Below are positions 47,270-57,229 of a stretch of 64,000 nt of DNA, one piece after another. Made by a program: the position numbers and the translations under genes. Source of the stretch: Coriobacteriia bacterium (GTDB lineage Bacteria > Actinomycetota > Coriobacteriia > Coriobacteriales > UMGS124); assembly GCA_018368455.1 (NCBI GenBank), contig JAGZEG010000004.1:1-64000 (forward strand), written 5' to 3'. Under the pieces are notes generated by a model. The model was not told the origin of the DNA and made no database searches. It saw nothing but the letters and a program-made list of their open reading frames with translations. Each line of letters begins with the position of its first letter. Position 1 is the first letter of the stretch.

Positions 47270-47670
47270 GGGGCTCCCTTCTCAGGTGGGCGGGTGCGCT
47301 GCGGTGCCGTCTGGTCTTGCGGCGCCGGGGACAGTGGGGCTCGCCCACAGGTATGTTCACCGTCATCCTAGTCCCAAATCGAGCGAATCGGACGTACGAA
47401 AGAGACTTTGCGTCGCGCCCCCCTACGCGATCCTGCACAACGGCGTCGTGGCCGAGTGGGACGCGTGGCGGACTCCTTGCGGCCGGCAGTGCATTTGCGG
47501 GGATGGTACGCCTGCAGGGCGTCTCTACCGACTGGGGCCCACGACCGCGACGTACGTTTCTGGGTGCTTTTGCATGTGCGCCCACGCCAATTGCCAACGC
47601 CGAACGCTTTACTGCTTTACTTTTGTTACAACACGTGCTAGCCTCAAGAAAAAGGGGAGATGGAGGTTCC
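47270..47670. other. 401-nt gap before the toxin-antitoxin pair
   Basis: Divergent region between the kinase and the antitoxin. Several short open frames exist, but none has a ribosome site and protein-like content. The last 70 nt are AT-richer (TTTACTTTTGTTACAAC near 47618) and probably hold the antitoxin promoter. Confidence 0.4.
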
Positions 47671-48114
47671 ATGGCGCGAACCACGTCAACGACGCTTCTC
47701 GAGGCGCCAGGGCACGCCACCGCTGCAGCTGCAAATGCCTCGGGGGCTGCGCAGATCAACGTCCGCATCGACGCCGGCCTCAAGAGGCGGGGCGATGCCG
47801 CGCTGGCCGCCGCAGGCCTCACACCGTCGCGGGCTGTTCGTGCGCTCTGGGAGCTCGCCGAATCCCATGCTGCTGAGCCGGAGTCTATCCTGCGGGCCAT
47901 CATGCCCAGTAAGGCATGCGCTGTGGAGGAGGAGCGTGCCGCTCGGCTCAGACAACGCGAGGAGGCGTTTGCTCGTGGTCCGCGCGTCGTCGAAGAGGCT
48001 TATCGCGCGGCGGGGCTGTCGTGGCCGGCATATGAGGACGCACCCTCGTATGAGAAGCTCCAGGAGCGGGCCTACGAAGAGCGCTACGGCGAATTGATGG
48101 GGTGGACATCGTGA
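47671..48114 (+). CDS. Type II antitoxin, RelB/DinJ-like
   Basis: 147 aa. A ribbon-helix-helix-type N-terminal segment is visible: AQINVRIDAGLKRRGDAALA followed by GLTPSRAVRALWELA (about 27-62), the RelB/DinJ pattern. The C-terminal part is charged and Tyr-rich and would wrap the toxin. It neutralises the PIN toxin encoded next and represses the operon. Ribosome site AAAAGGGGAGATGGAGG just before 47671. The stop overlaps the toxin start as GTGA. Longer than most DinJ proteins (about 90 aa) because of a 25-residue N-terminal extension and a long tail. Confidence 0.78.
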   Translation: MARTTSTTLLEAPGHATAAAANASGAAQINVRIDAGLKRRGDAALAAAGLTPSRAVRALWELAESHAAEPESILRAIMPSKACAVEEERAARLRQREEAFARGPRVVEEAYRAAGLSWPAYEDAPSYEKLQERAYEERYGELMGWTS

Positions 48115-48650
48115 GCGTCGACGCCTCAAGGGCGGCACGGCGCCTCTCGCTCCTGCTGGATACAAACGTGTGGATCGACTACTACCTTGGGTATCGCCCT
48201 CTCCACAGGCAGGCGTGTGAGTTGGTGAGGCTGGCCGTCAGACTTGACGCCGATGTGCTGTACGCTGTCACTTCGTCAAAGGACTTGTTCTTTCTTATCG
48301 CGGCAGACTTCAAGCGGGAGTATCGCCGCGTGCACGGCGGGATGCTCGATGCCGAGGGCGCTGCCTCGGCGGATGCGGTGGCGTGGGGCTGCCTGGAACA
48401 CCTGACCGAGAATGCCACGGCGGTGGGCTGCGACCTCTCTGACATCTGGTTGGCGTGCAAGCAGCGTCCCCTTCATGCGGACTACGAGGACAATCTCATC
48501 GTTGCCGCTGCTCAGCGCGCCAAGGCTGACCTTCTCGTTACGAGTGACGAGAGCCTGCTGCGCCATTGCCCGGTCGCGGCGCTCGACATCCCCGACGCCA
48601 TCGCTGCGTTGCGCGTGCGCGCGAGTGACGCGGAGGAGCCTGAGAACTAG
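48111..48650 (+). CDS. PIN-domain toxin (VapC-like ribonuclease)
   Basis: 179 aa. PIN nuclease motifs: LLLDTNVWIDYYLG with the first catalytic Asp at about residue 17; central acidic residues in the segment around CDLSDIW; and DYEDNLIVAAAQRAKADLLVTSDESLL, which supplies the last conserved Asp pair. Expected to cleave RNA (often tRNA or rRNA) when free of antitoxin. GTG at 48111 overlaps the antitoxin stop (GTGA), with GGGGTGG upstream; a GTG at 48102 is the alternative. Confidence 0.8.
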   Translation: MSVDASRAARRLSLLLDTNVWIDYYLGYRPLHRQACELVRLAVRLDADVLYAVTSSKDLFFLIAADFKREYRRVHGGMLDAEGAASADAVAWGCLEHLTENATAVGCDLSDIWLACKQRPLHADYEDNLIVAAAQRAKADLLVTSDESLLRHCPVAALDIPDAIAALRVRASDAEEPEN

Positions 48651-48799
48651 GTTTTCGGGGGACTCGCAAACCGATCGCCTCCCGTTCGCACCTCTGATGC
48701 CATTCCATTTAGTTTAATACAGCTTACATAAACGTATAGCGCGGCGCTCGGTGCTGGGCCATCCCTATGCTCCGCCCGGGTCGTCTGGAGGAGGCTGGC

Positions 48800-49330
48800 G
48801 TGGCACTTGAAAGGGACACCGTCCAGCACACGCTATGTATTCCGCTGTGGGGCCGTGCAATCTCCGCGCAGCGACAGCCGGATTTCTTTCCCGACCCCGA
48901 CGCCGCGCGCATTCTCAGCGAGCTGGGAGAGCCTCGGCTGGCGAGCCTGTTCTACCGGCTGGAATATCCCGGGTTGCAGTGCATCGTGCGCCAGTACGAT
49001 ATGGCGTGTGAGATTGAGGGCTATGTGCGTGAGCATCCTGGGGCCTGCGTCATCGAGCTGGGCTTCGGCCTCTCGTGTCTGCGCCGGCAGATGACGGCTG
49101 GCCACGCGCTCCTACTTTTCGCTCGAGGACCCGGTGCGCGAGGTCCCTCTGGGAGCCCCCATATCGTCGGGGCATCCGAATGCGACTACCTGAGTGTCTA
49201 CGCAACACCGGGCGTGACGTATCGAGCTGGTTGGCTCACCCGCCGCATCATGACCCACATGCGCCGCCGTCATCTGGGCTTTATCGTCCACGTGGACTTT
49301 GCGGAGCCGGGGGCGGGAGGCGCGCGATGA
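48800..49330 (+). pseudogene. Decayed LCM-type class I SAM methyltransferase
   Basis: Reads as 176 aa where intact relatives have about 270-300. The N-terminal part is good: DTVQHTLCIPLWGRAISAQ, then VIELGFGLSCLRRQMT, matching the leucine carboxyl methyltransferase-like SAM site. Directly after RRQMT the central Rossmann portion is missing. A fragment of it, YFSLEDPVREV, appears in another frame (from 49113), and the original frame then resumes at SPHIVGASECDYLSVYATPG. This implies a large internal deletion plus at least two frame changes. GTG start with GGAGGAGG 5 nt upstream. Its end overlaps the next, also damaged, gene by ATGA, so an operon has decayed here. Confidence 0.7.
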
Positions 49331-50398
49331 GGGTGCTCGTGTACGGGGCGGGCGTGCTGGGCTGTCTGCTGGCGCATCGACTGCAGACGTCAGGCTGCGC
49401 TGACGTCACGCTGCTGGCGCGCGGAGCGTGGGCGGACGTGCTTGAGCGCGACGGCCTGACCATCCGGAATATCCTGCAGCGCCGCACGACGACCGATCGT
49501 GTGCGCATCATTCGCGAGCTGGTACCGGACGACGCCTATGACCTCGCGTTTGTCGTGATGCAGGCGAGGCAGGTTCCTGACGTTCTGCCCACGCTGGCGG
49601 CTGCGAGTGCCGTGCGCCGTGTCGTGTTCGTGGGCAACAACGCCGACGCGCAGGGCACGGCCGCGCGTCTTACCGAGCTGAAGGCACGGCGGCCGTCTGG
49701 TGCCGGTGGGGTTGTGTCTAGCCCGCGCGAAATCGCATTCGCCTTCCAATCGACGGGAGGGCGCCGGGAGGCCGGACGGGTCATCAGCGTGTACGCGCGG
49801 CTGGGCATGACGCTGGGCGGGGCCGACGTCGCTCTCCGAAGGGTTTCGCCGCGAGGTGGAGGGGCTGCTTGCCGCTGCGGGCTATCGCGTAACGCGCGAG
49901 GACCAGATGGATGCCTGGCTCAAGTGCCATCTTGCCTTCATCCTGCCCATCGCGTTTGTCTCCTATACGTGCGGCTGCGACCTGAGACGCTCGACAAGGG
50001 CCCAGCGCCGTGCCATCCTCGATGCCTGTCGCGAGGGATATGCACTGCTAGCGGCCCGGGGCATCCCGATTCGCCCCGCCGGCGACGAGGTGTATCTGGA
50101 GCCGGGGCCCCGCCGCCCGCTCCTGGCAGCGATGGTATACGCCATGGCGAAGACGCCGCTCGGCCGCCTCGCCGTGACGGATCACTGCGCCCATGCCGTC
50201 GCCGAGATGCGCGACCTCACGCGAGTCTTCGAACGCCTGCGCGTGGCCCTGCCGGCGCCAGATGAGCCGCCACGGTCCAACCACATGCGCCCGGTTTCGT
50301 TCGCGATGCCAACCTGGGACACCCTACGCGCCCAGATGCCAAGTTGGGATGACCTGTTGGCCGACCCGCGTTGTTCATCCTGTAGGAACGGCTACTAG
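49327..50398 (+). pseudogene. Frameshifted ketopantoate reductase-like (ApbA/PanE) dehydrogenase
   Basis: The N-terminal Rossmann domain is clear: MRVLVYGAGVLGCLLAHRL (GxGxxG) and later VVFVGNNADAQGT. After GMTLGG the frame breaks at a GGGG run (49819-49822). Removing one G joins LGG to PTSLSEGFRREVEGLLAAAG and the second frame, which continues as a normal C-terminal domain to 50398 (HLAFILPIAFVSYTCGCDLR and on). A single-base homopolymer insertion therefore disables the gene, or is a sequencing error. Full length would be about 356 aa. Ketopantoate reductase-like proteins reduce 2-oxo acids with NADPH. ATG overlaps the methyltransferase stop. Confidence 0.75.
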
Positions 50399-50582
50399 GA
50401 ACAGTGTTCTCCCGCTGTTTGCACGGGAGCTTGTGGGCAAAGAAATTCATCGCTATTATTAGCAATGCTTTTCCCTTATAGGATGGAACATGCTCTTTGT
50501 CGTTTTTATTAGGTAAATCAAAATAATATGTATTTTTATAAATTATTAGTTTTGATAATAGATTATCTCTACTTAATTTCAT
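50217..50582 (-). pseudogene. Truncated AT-rich gene of foreign origin
   Basis: The ATG at 50582 overlaps the stop of the upstream small gene (TAATG), so it was translationally coupled to it. Only the first 45 or so codons are AT-rich and protein-like (MKLSRDNLLSKLIIYKNTYY...). Beyond about 50440 the frame runs into GC-rich sequence antisense to the reductase pseudogene, so the remainder is a chance fusion. No family recognised. Confidence 0.45.
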
Positions 50583-50845
50583 TATATCATAACATTTAGT
50601 AATATCAAAACTTCATCTGATGCTTTGCATGCATTCGCAAAGCAATACCGAACTTCAATATCATTCCAAGTATCATCGGATATCGATGATTTGCTGGCGT
50701 ATTCGGGCCACGCTTTCTCTATTTCACGTAACCGTCTATTTTCATAAAAGAAAATCCTCTGCTCTGCCTGTGAGTTTTCGCTACCGCTTACACCATGGTC
50801 TTTGATATAGAGATCGCGAACATAGTCATCTCTCGTATACGCCAT
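50582..50845 (-). CDS. Small AT-rich gene of unknown function
   Basis: 87 aa, charged and Tyr-rich (MAYTRDDYVRDLYIKDHGVS at the start; a helical FFYENRRLREIEKAWPEY segment; ASDEVLILLNVMI at the end). It has a good ribosome site (TAAGGAG, 7 nt before ATG). Codon and base use differ sharply from all neighbours, which indicates recent transfer. Translationally coupled to a second, truncated frame. Could be part of a defence, immunity or toxin-antitoxin gene set; not recognised. Confidence 0.55.
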   Translation of the reverse strand: MAYTRDDYVRDLYIKDHGVSGSENSQAEQRIFFYENRRLREIEKAWPEYASKSSISDDTWNDIEVRYCFANACKASDEVLILLNVMI

Positions 50846-51165
50846 TATTCGTCTCCTTAAAGCAGTAATTTACCTATTAAAATTATAGATAATATGTAGG
50901 CCGCGTAGCTATTTTGCAAGCGGGGGGTGTCAATGCCTCTTCTGATATTCGCAAAACTCGATGCAAATTTGCTTTGTGTGATGGGTTGTCAGAACACCTT
51001 CTATCCACCGAATGCTTCGACGCCCTGCATGGCGGACGTCGGCACGGGTCTTATGAAGATACGTGGGGCCAAGTGCGCTCGATCACCAGTCGGAGACTAG
51101 GGTGGATGGACTTTTGCCCGCCGAGTAATATGCGCTTCTCTCCAGGGGTGAGAAGAAGTGCCTGC

Positions 51166-51190
51166 AACTTCTCGCGAATGACGAGAAGTT
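51166..51190 (+). promoter_or_regulatory. Palindrome AACTTCTCG-N7-CGAGAAGTT upstream of the AAA ATPase
   Basis: Perfect 9-bp arms (51166-51174 and 51182-51190) followed at once by TTGGTAGAAT, whose TAGAAT could be a -10. An operator-like position about 70 nt before the start; TTCTC/GAGAA half-motifs also occur at 51135 and 51150. Confidence 0.45.
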
Positions 51191-51261
51191 TTGGTAGAAT
51201 CTTCTTGTGAATAACACGAAGTATGGCTATGCCGAATTATGCCAATCGGAGGATGACCCTT

Positions 51262-52629
51262 ATGTCGCCCACGATGCACGACTATGCCGAGCTTGTTCGA
51301 GAGGCTCGCGCGTTTGTGTTTCCTCATCCCAGCGAGCGCATCGATGTCATACGGGAGCTGCCGGCTCCTGCCCTGTTCAACCTCGTCCACATCATTACGG
51401 GCGTGCGGCGCTGTGGTAAGACGTTCTATGCGTTTCAGCTGATAAATCGCCTGCTCTCCCAGGGTGTTTCCCGTGACAGCATCCTGTACTTCAACTTTGC
51501 CGACGATCGACTGAGGCCCGCGTCGCCCACGCTGCTGAGCGACGTTGTCGAGGAGTACTGGCGACAGGTTCCTTCCGCGCGCTCCCAGGGCTGCTATCTG
51601 TTTCTCGATGAGGTCCAGGAGGCGGAGAACTGGCAGGGCGTTTGCCAGCGACTTGCGGAGCACGAGCGCGTGACGCTAGTTATCACGGGATCGTCGTCAA
51701 AGCTGTCGGCCGACGAGATCGCCTCGACGTTTCGCGGACGCTCTCAAGAGCATCCGATGCGCCCCCTCTCGTTTCGCGAGTACTGCCTCTTTCACGACAT
51801 CGAGACGCCGTCTGCCGAGGAGCTGCGAGCCGTGGGCGCGGTGCCGCCCGACATGCGAACGCAACTTGAGGGGGCGTTCTCGCGTTATCTTGTCATGGGT
51901 GGCTTCCCTGGCGTCCAGCACATGGGCCCGGAGGAGCGCACCATGATGCTGCAGGCGTACATGCGCGACGTCGTGGCGCGCGACGTTGTCGAACGCTACG
52001 GTCGTGCAGACATTGCGCTGGCTACGCAGGTGGCTCTGTTTGGCTTGCGCAACACGGCGTGCGACCTCTCGGTGAACAACCTGGTTGAGAGCCTGCGCAC
52101 CGTGGGCTACCGGACTTCGTGGGAGACCGTGAACGAGGTGGTCCGACTGTTCTGCCAGGCGCACCTGTTGAGCCTGCTGCCCGAATACGCCACCTCTCTA
52201 GCGCCGAGTACGGCCGCCTCCAAGGTGTACGCTGTTGACACCGGTCTAGCCCATGCGACTGCCCGGGCGAGCCAGCAGGACGTGGGAAAACGTTTGGAGA
52301 CTGCCGTCTTTAGCGAGCTTGAGCGTAGAAGAGCCGGGAGCCGGATTGAAACAATAACCTCATACACCGCCCCAACGTCGCGTCGCGAGAAGGTCGACTT
52401 CCTGGTGGGCGATGCGTTGGCAAGTGAACCGTACGAGCTTATCCAAGTCACAGCCGACATGAGCGCCGAGAAAACGCGTCGGCGAGAGATTGGCTCTCTC
52501 GAGGTGGCGATGACCCAGACGGGGGTTGCTGCCGGCACCATCATCACCTTGCGTGAGAACGGGTCTGTCACGAACGACGGGGGCACCATTCGCATTATTC
52601 CAGCATGGAAGTGGGCGCTCGAGGCGTAG
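51262..52629 (+). CDS. AAA-family ATPase with C-terminal DUF4143 (AAA_14/DUF4143)
   Basis: 455 aa. Walker A GVRRCGKT at residues 47-54, Walker B YLFLDEVQ near 114-121, sensor-like VITGSSS; then the DUF4143 region with YLVMGGFPGVQ and a PD-(D/E)XK-like core EKVDFLVG near 378-385. These proteins are common in anaerobes and archaea; the function is unclear and often suspected to be nucleic-acid or defence related. ATG 51262 is preferred with GGAGG 9 nt upstream; ATG 51253 abuts it. Convergent with the M20 gene, 20 nt apart. Located at the edge of the accessory patch. Confidence 0.82.
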   Translation: MSPTMHDYAELVREARAFVFPHPSERIDVIRELPAPALFNLVHIITGVRRCGKTFYAFQLINRLLSQGVSRDSILYFNFADDRLRPASPTLLSDVVEEYWRQVPSARSQGCYLFLDEVQEAENWQGVCQRLAEHERVTLVITGSSSKLSADEIASTFRGRSQEHPMRPLSFREYCLFHDIETPSAEELRAVGAVPPDMRTQLEGAFSRYLVMGGFPGVQHMGPEERTMMLQAYMRDVVARDVVERYGRADIALATQVALFGLRNTACDLSVNNLVESLRTVGYRTSWETVNEVVRLFCQAHLLSLLPEYATSLAPSTAASKVYAVDTGLAHATARASQQDVGKRLETAVFSELERRRAGSRIETITSYTAPTSRREKVDFLVGDALASEPYELIQVTADMSAEKTRRREIGSLEVAMTQTGVAAGTIITLRENGSVTNDGGTIRIIPAWKWALEA

Positions 52630-52649
52630 GACGTACGGCAGCTGGTGGT

Positions 52650-54005
52650 CTACTCCCCGAAGCCGCGGGCGAGGAACTCGGTCGTGTACGCGAGCGTGGC
52701 GGCGACGCCGAGGGCCAGCGCGTCCTCGTCGATGTCGAACTGCGGGGTGTGGTGGGGCGCGCCAGTGCCTGCGGCCTCGTTGGCGATGCCGACGTGGGCG
52801 AAGACGCCGGGGTAGCGCCGCAGGTAGTGGCCGAAGCTCTCCGAGGCGTACCACGGCGCGCACGCCGAGACAGCGCCCTCGGGCAGCACGTCTGCTAAGG
52901 CTCGCTTGGCCAATGCGGCGGCGCGGGCCTCGTTCACGACGGGCAACGCGAGGTCGGCTGTTCCCCGAACCTCGGCCGTGCACCCGTGCATGGCGGCCGT
53001 ATGCTCGGCAACGCTTCGCACGATAGCAAGTGCTTGGCGCCCAGCTCCTTCGTCGAAGAAGCGCATCAACCCGGTGATGCGCGCCTCGTCGGGGATGACG
53101 TTGAACGCCTGGCCGCCGCTGATCGTCGTGGGTCCCAACGTGACGGGCGTGTTGGGCGCGATCTGGTTCACCCAGGCAACCGCGAGGTTGTTGAGCAGGT
53201 TGGCCGCGACGAACGTGGGATTGCGCGCCATGTCAGGCCGCGAGCCATGGCCGCCGAGGCCGTGAATCGTGACGTCGAGGTCGGCCGCGCCCGCCATGCG
53301 AGGGCCGGCGTCGACGCAGATACGCCCGGAGGCGAGCCCCGCGTAGAGGTGGATGCCCCACACGGTCTCGATGGGGTAGCGCTCGATGGCTGCCAAGACG
53401 TGCGGGAAGCCCGCCATCGTCTCTTCTGCTGCCTCGAAGCATAGGATGACGGTGCCGCTGAGCCGTCCCTCGTCGCGCAGGCGGGCCATGGCGCGGGCGG
53501 CGCCGAGCAGCATGGCTGTGTGACCGTCGTGCCCGCAGGCGTGGGAGGTGGTCCCCGTGCTCGAGACGCAGGCGCGTGGCCCGGCGAGGTTGCACGGATC
53601 CTCGGAGACGGGTAGCGCGTCCATGTCGGCTCGCAGCGCGACGCAGCGGCCTGGTCGGCCGGTCTCCAGTACGCCGATCACGGAGGTGCTTGCCGGCGTG
53701 GCGTCCGAGGCTGAGGTTGCCGGCTCGCCCGTGCTCCCGACGGCCTCGTTCTTAGCAGTCTTGCTCCTGATGCCGTCGCTCGCCAGATAGTTCTCAATTC
53801 CCAGCGCATCGAGCTCGCGGCGCACCAGCGCGCTTGTCTCGAACTCCTGCCCGCTGAGCTCGGCGAGCCCGTGGATGCGTCGGCGCATCTCGACGACGTA
53901 CCCCGTCCCTTGGCACACGAGCTCCCGAATCTGCTCCGTGCTTGCAGGTGCCATTGTGGTGGAGTCGAAAGTCGAAGATGTCTGCGAGGCGGGGGAATGC
54001 GGCAT
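52650..54005 (-). CDS. M20-family amidohydrolase/peptidase
   Basis: 451 aa, M20D type. Metal-binding motifs: HACGHDGHTAM (about 163-173), AAEETMAG with the catalytic Glu pair (about 200-207), IHLYAG, and the C-terminal PHHTPQFDIDEDAL providing the last His ligand. Removes an acyl group or hydrolyses an amide, for example on N-acyl amino acids or dipeptides; the exact substrate is unknown. There is an extra Ser/Ala/Thr-rich insertion after residue 90. The start at 54005 follows GAGGAG. Last gene of the Opp operon, 116 nt after oppF, suggesting it processes the imported compounds. Confidence 0.86.
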   Translation of the reverse strand: MPHSPASQTSSTFDSTTMAPASTEQIRELVCQGTGYVVEMRRRIHGLAELSGQEFETSALVRRELDALGIENYLASDGIRSKTAKNEAVGSTGEPATSASDATPASTSVIGVLETGRPGRCVALRADMDALPVSEDPCNLAGPRACVSSTGTTSHACGHDGHTAMLLGAARAMARLRDEGRLSGTVILCFEAAEETMAGFPHVLAAIERYPIETVWGIHLYAGLASGRICVDAGPRMAGAADLDVTIHGLGGHGSRPDMARNPTFVAANLLNNLAVAWVNQIAPNTPVTLGPTTISGGQAFNVIPDEARITGLMRFFDEGAGRQALAIVRSVAEHTAAMHGCTAEVRGTADLALPVVNEARAAALAKRALADVLPEGAVSACAPWYASESFGHYLRRYPGVFAHVGIANEAAGTGAPHHTPQFDIDEDALALGVAATLAYTTEFLARGFGE

Positions 54006-54121
54006 GGGGGCTCCTCGGGTTGGCGGCGTACGGCCTGGCGGTGTGCCAGCGGGGATGTACCGTGCATTCTACGGACGTTTCCTCGAAAGAGGGCGACAAT
54101 GCACGCGACAGGCGGCTCCCT

Positions 54122-55087
54122 CTACTCCTCGTACAGATGGCATGCGACCGTGTGACCGGGGGCGAACTCGCGGATGGCGGGCTCGACGCGCGCGCAGACG
54201 TCCATGCGACGTGGGCACCTCCCGCAGAAGCGGCAGCCGGGCGTGGGGTTCACGGGACTCGGAGCGTCGCCGCTCAGCACGATGCGCTCCCGTTCGTGTG
54301 CGAGCTTGGGGTCGGGGATGGGCGCGGCGGCGAGCAACGCGCGGGTGTAGGGGTGCAACGGCTCGCGGTAGAGCTCCTCGGCCGGCGCGTGCTCCACGAG
54401 CTTGCCCAGGTACATGACGCCCACCTGGTCGGAAATCTGCTTGACGACAGCCAGGTCGTGCGCGATGAACAGCATCGTGAGCCCGCGCTCGCGCTGCAGT
54501 CGGATGAGCAGGTTCACGATCTGCGCCTGCAGGGAGACGTCCAGCGCCGACACGGGCTCGTCACACAGCAGAAACTCCGGGCCCACCGACAGTGCCCGCG
54601 CGATGCCGATGCGCTGACGCTGCCCGCCCGAGAACTCGTGCACGTTGCGCTCGGCGCACTCGGTACCCAAGCCCACCTGGTCGAGCAGGTTGAACACCAT
54701 CGTGCGCTCCTCGGCCCGGCTGCGCGCCAGCTTGTGAATGCGGATGCCCTCGGCCACGATGGCGTAGACCTTCTGCTGTGGGTCGAGCGAGGCATAGGGG
54801 TCCTGGAACACCATCTGCGCCTGCCGCGTGAAGGCGAAGCGCTCGCGGCGCCCCATCGTGTGGACGTCGGCGCCGCGGAAGCGCACCTGCCCGTCCGTGC
54901 GGCCCAGCACGCCAAGGCACGTCTTGCCGCATGTCGTCTTGCCGCAGCCTGACTCGCCCACCAGGCCGAGCGTCTCGCCGCGCCGAATGGAAAACGACAC
55001 GTCGTCGACGGCCTTGAGCAGCTGGCCTGCGCCAACGGGATAGTACTTCTTGAGGTGCGACACCTCGAGTTCCACGTCGCCGGCCAT
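54122..55087 (-). CDS. oppF: Oligopeptide ABC transporter ATPase, OppF-like
   Basis: 321 aa. Walker A GLVGESGCGKTT, signature EFSGGQRQRIGIARAL, Walker B FLLCDEPVSALD, switch His in LFIAHDLAVV. The C-terminal oligo_HPY extension contains CRFCGRCPRRMDVC, the Cys-rich motif typical of OppD/F that may hold a metal or iron-sulfur cluster. It powers peptide import with OppD. ATG lies directly after the oppD stop codon. Confidence 0.9.
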   Translation of the reverse strand: MAGDVELEVSHLKKYYPVGAGQLLKAVDDVSFSIRRGETLGLVGESGCGKTTCGKTCLGVLGRTDGQVRFRGADVHTMGRRERFAFTRQAQMVFQDPYASLDPQQKVYAIVAEGIRIHKLARSRAEERTMVFNLLDQVGLGTECAERNVHEFSGGQRQRIGIARALSVGPEFLLCDEPVSALDVSLQAQIVNLLIRLQRERGLTMLFIAHDLAVVKQISDQVGVMYLGKLVEHAPAEELYREPLHPYTRALLAAAPIPDPKLAHERERIVLSGDAPSPVNPTPGCRFCGRCPRRMDVCARVEPAIREFAPGHTVACHLYEE

Positions 55088-56230
<1,143 letters not shown>

Positions 56231-57229
56231 CTACCTCGCCACCTTCGGCGCCAGCGCGCTGCGCAGCACGTCTCCCAGCAGGTTGAACGCCAGCACGGTG
56301 ATCAGGATCATCAGTCCCGGGTACACGGCCAGCATCGGGTGGCTTAGGATCTGCGCCTGGGCACCCTGTAGCATGCTGCCCCACGACGCGTAGGGAATGG
56401 ATACGCCCAGCCCCAGAAAGCTCAGCGACGACTCCGACAGGATGGCGCTGGCCACGCTCAGGCTTGCCGCGACGCTCACCGGCCCTAGGATGTTCGGCAG
56501 GATGTGCAGCACGGCCATGCGTAGGTGTCCCGCGCCTAGCTGCCGCGTCGCCACCATGAAGTCGCGCTCCTTGAGCGAGAGCGTCTCGGCGCGGGTGATG
56601 CGGGCGACCGACGCCCACCCGAACAGGCTGAGCACGGCGATGAGCGTTGGGATGCTCGGTCGCAGAAACGCGTTGAGAATGACCATGAGCAGCATGCTCG
56701 GCAGCGCGAGGAACACGTCGGTGAAGCGCATGAGCAGCGTGTCGAGCTTGCCGCCCACATAGCCCGCCGCGATGCCGATGAGCGAGCCCAGGGCCACCGT
56801 CAGCAGCATGGCGCAGAAGCCGACGAGCAGCGAGATACGCCCGCCGTACAGCACACGCGTGAAGTAGTCGCGGCCGTACTCATCGGTGCCGAACCAGTGC
56901 GCCGCCGAGGGCCCGAGCAGCTTGGACTTGACGTCGAGCGCGTAGGGGTCGTAGGGCGACAGCGGCGCCAGCAGCGTCGCGATAATGACGACCAGCAGCA
57001 GGATCGTGCTGACGAGCGCGAGCTTGTTGGCGACGAGCTCGCGCAGGAACGTTCGCGCGAAGCCGATGGCCTTGGGAGGCAGTTGCGTGCGATCGCGCTT
57101 CTCGAGCCGCTCGAACGCGCCGGCCTCGAACTCGAGCCGCGGCAGCGCCCGGCCCTGGGCAGCTGGCATCTCGGCCTCGTCCTCGGTGGCAACGCTTCCG
57201 GCCTCGATGACGTACCCAGTCCTAGCCAC
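56231..57229 (-). CDS. oppC: Oligopeptide ABC transporter permease, OppC-like
   Basis: 332 aa. A soluble N-terminal part of about 60 residues, then a first membrane helix, the OppC_N region ending HWFGTDEYGRDYFTRVLYGGR (a family hallmark), and five further helices with the EAA loop (ARITRAETLSLKERDFMVATRQLGAG) that contacts the ATPases. Overlaps the oppB stop by 8 nt, so it is translationally coupled. Confidence 0.9.
   Translation of the reverse strand: MARTGYVIEAGSVATEDEAEMPAAQGRALPRLEFEAGAFERLEKRDRTQLPPKAIGFARTFLRELVANKLALVSTILLLVVIIATLLAPLSPYDPYALDVKSKLLGPSAAHWFGTDEYGRDYFTRVLYGGRISLLVGFCAMLLTVALGSLIGIAAGYVGGKLDTLLMRFTDVFLALPSMLLMVILNAFLRPSIPTLIAVLSLFGWASVARITRAETLSLKERDFMVATRQLGAGHLRMAVLHILPNILGPVSVAASLSVASAILSESSLSFLGLGVSIPYASWGSMLQGAQAQILSHPMLAVYPGLMILITVLAFNLLGDVLRSALAPKVAR

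Larger units (their letters stand above)
50399..51261. other. AT-rich islet and flanks
   Basis: Roughly 50440-50905 is strikingly AT-rich against a GC-rich chromosome and holds the two small minus-strand genes. A CTCCCG/CGGGAG hairpin (50409-50429) sits at the left boundary. From 50905 to 51261 GC content returns; nothing coding is seen there apart from the operator-like palindrome before the ATPase. No transposase, integrase or target duplication is visible. Confidence 0.6.

Noticed and set aside
50217..50582. Intact 121-aa gene
   Set aside because: Only the first third is AT-rich and protein-like; the remainder is antisense to a GC-rich pseudogene, so it is treated as truncated.
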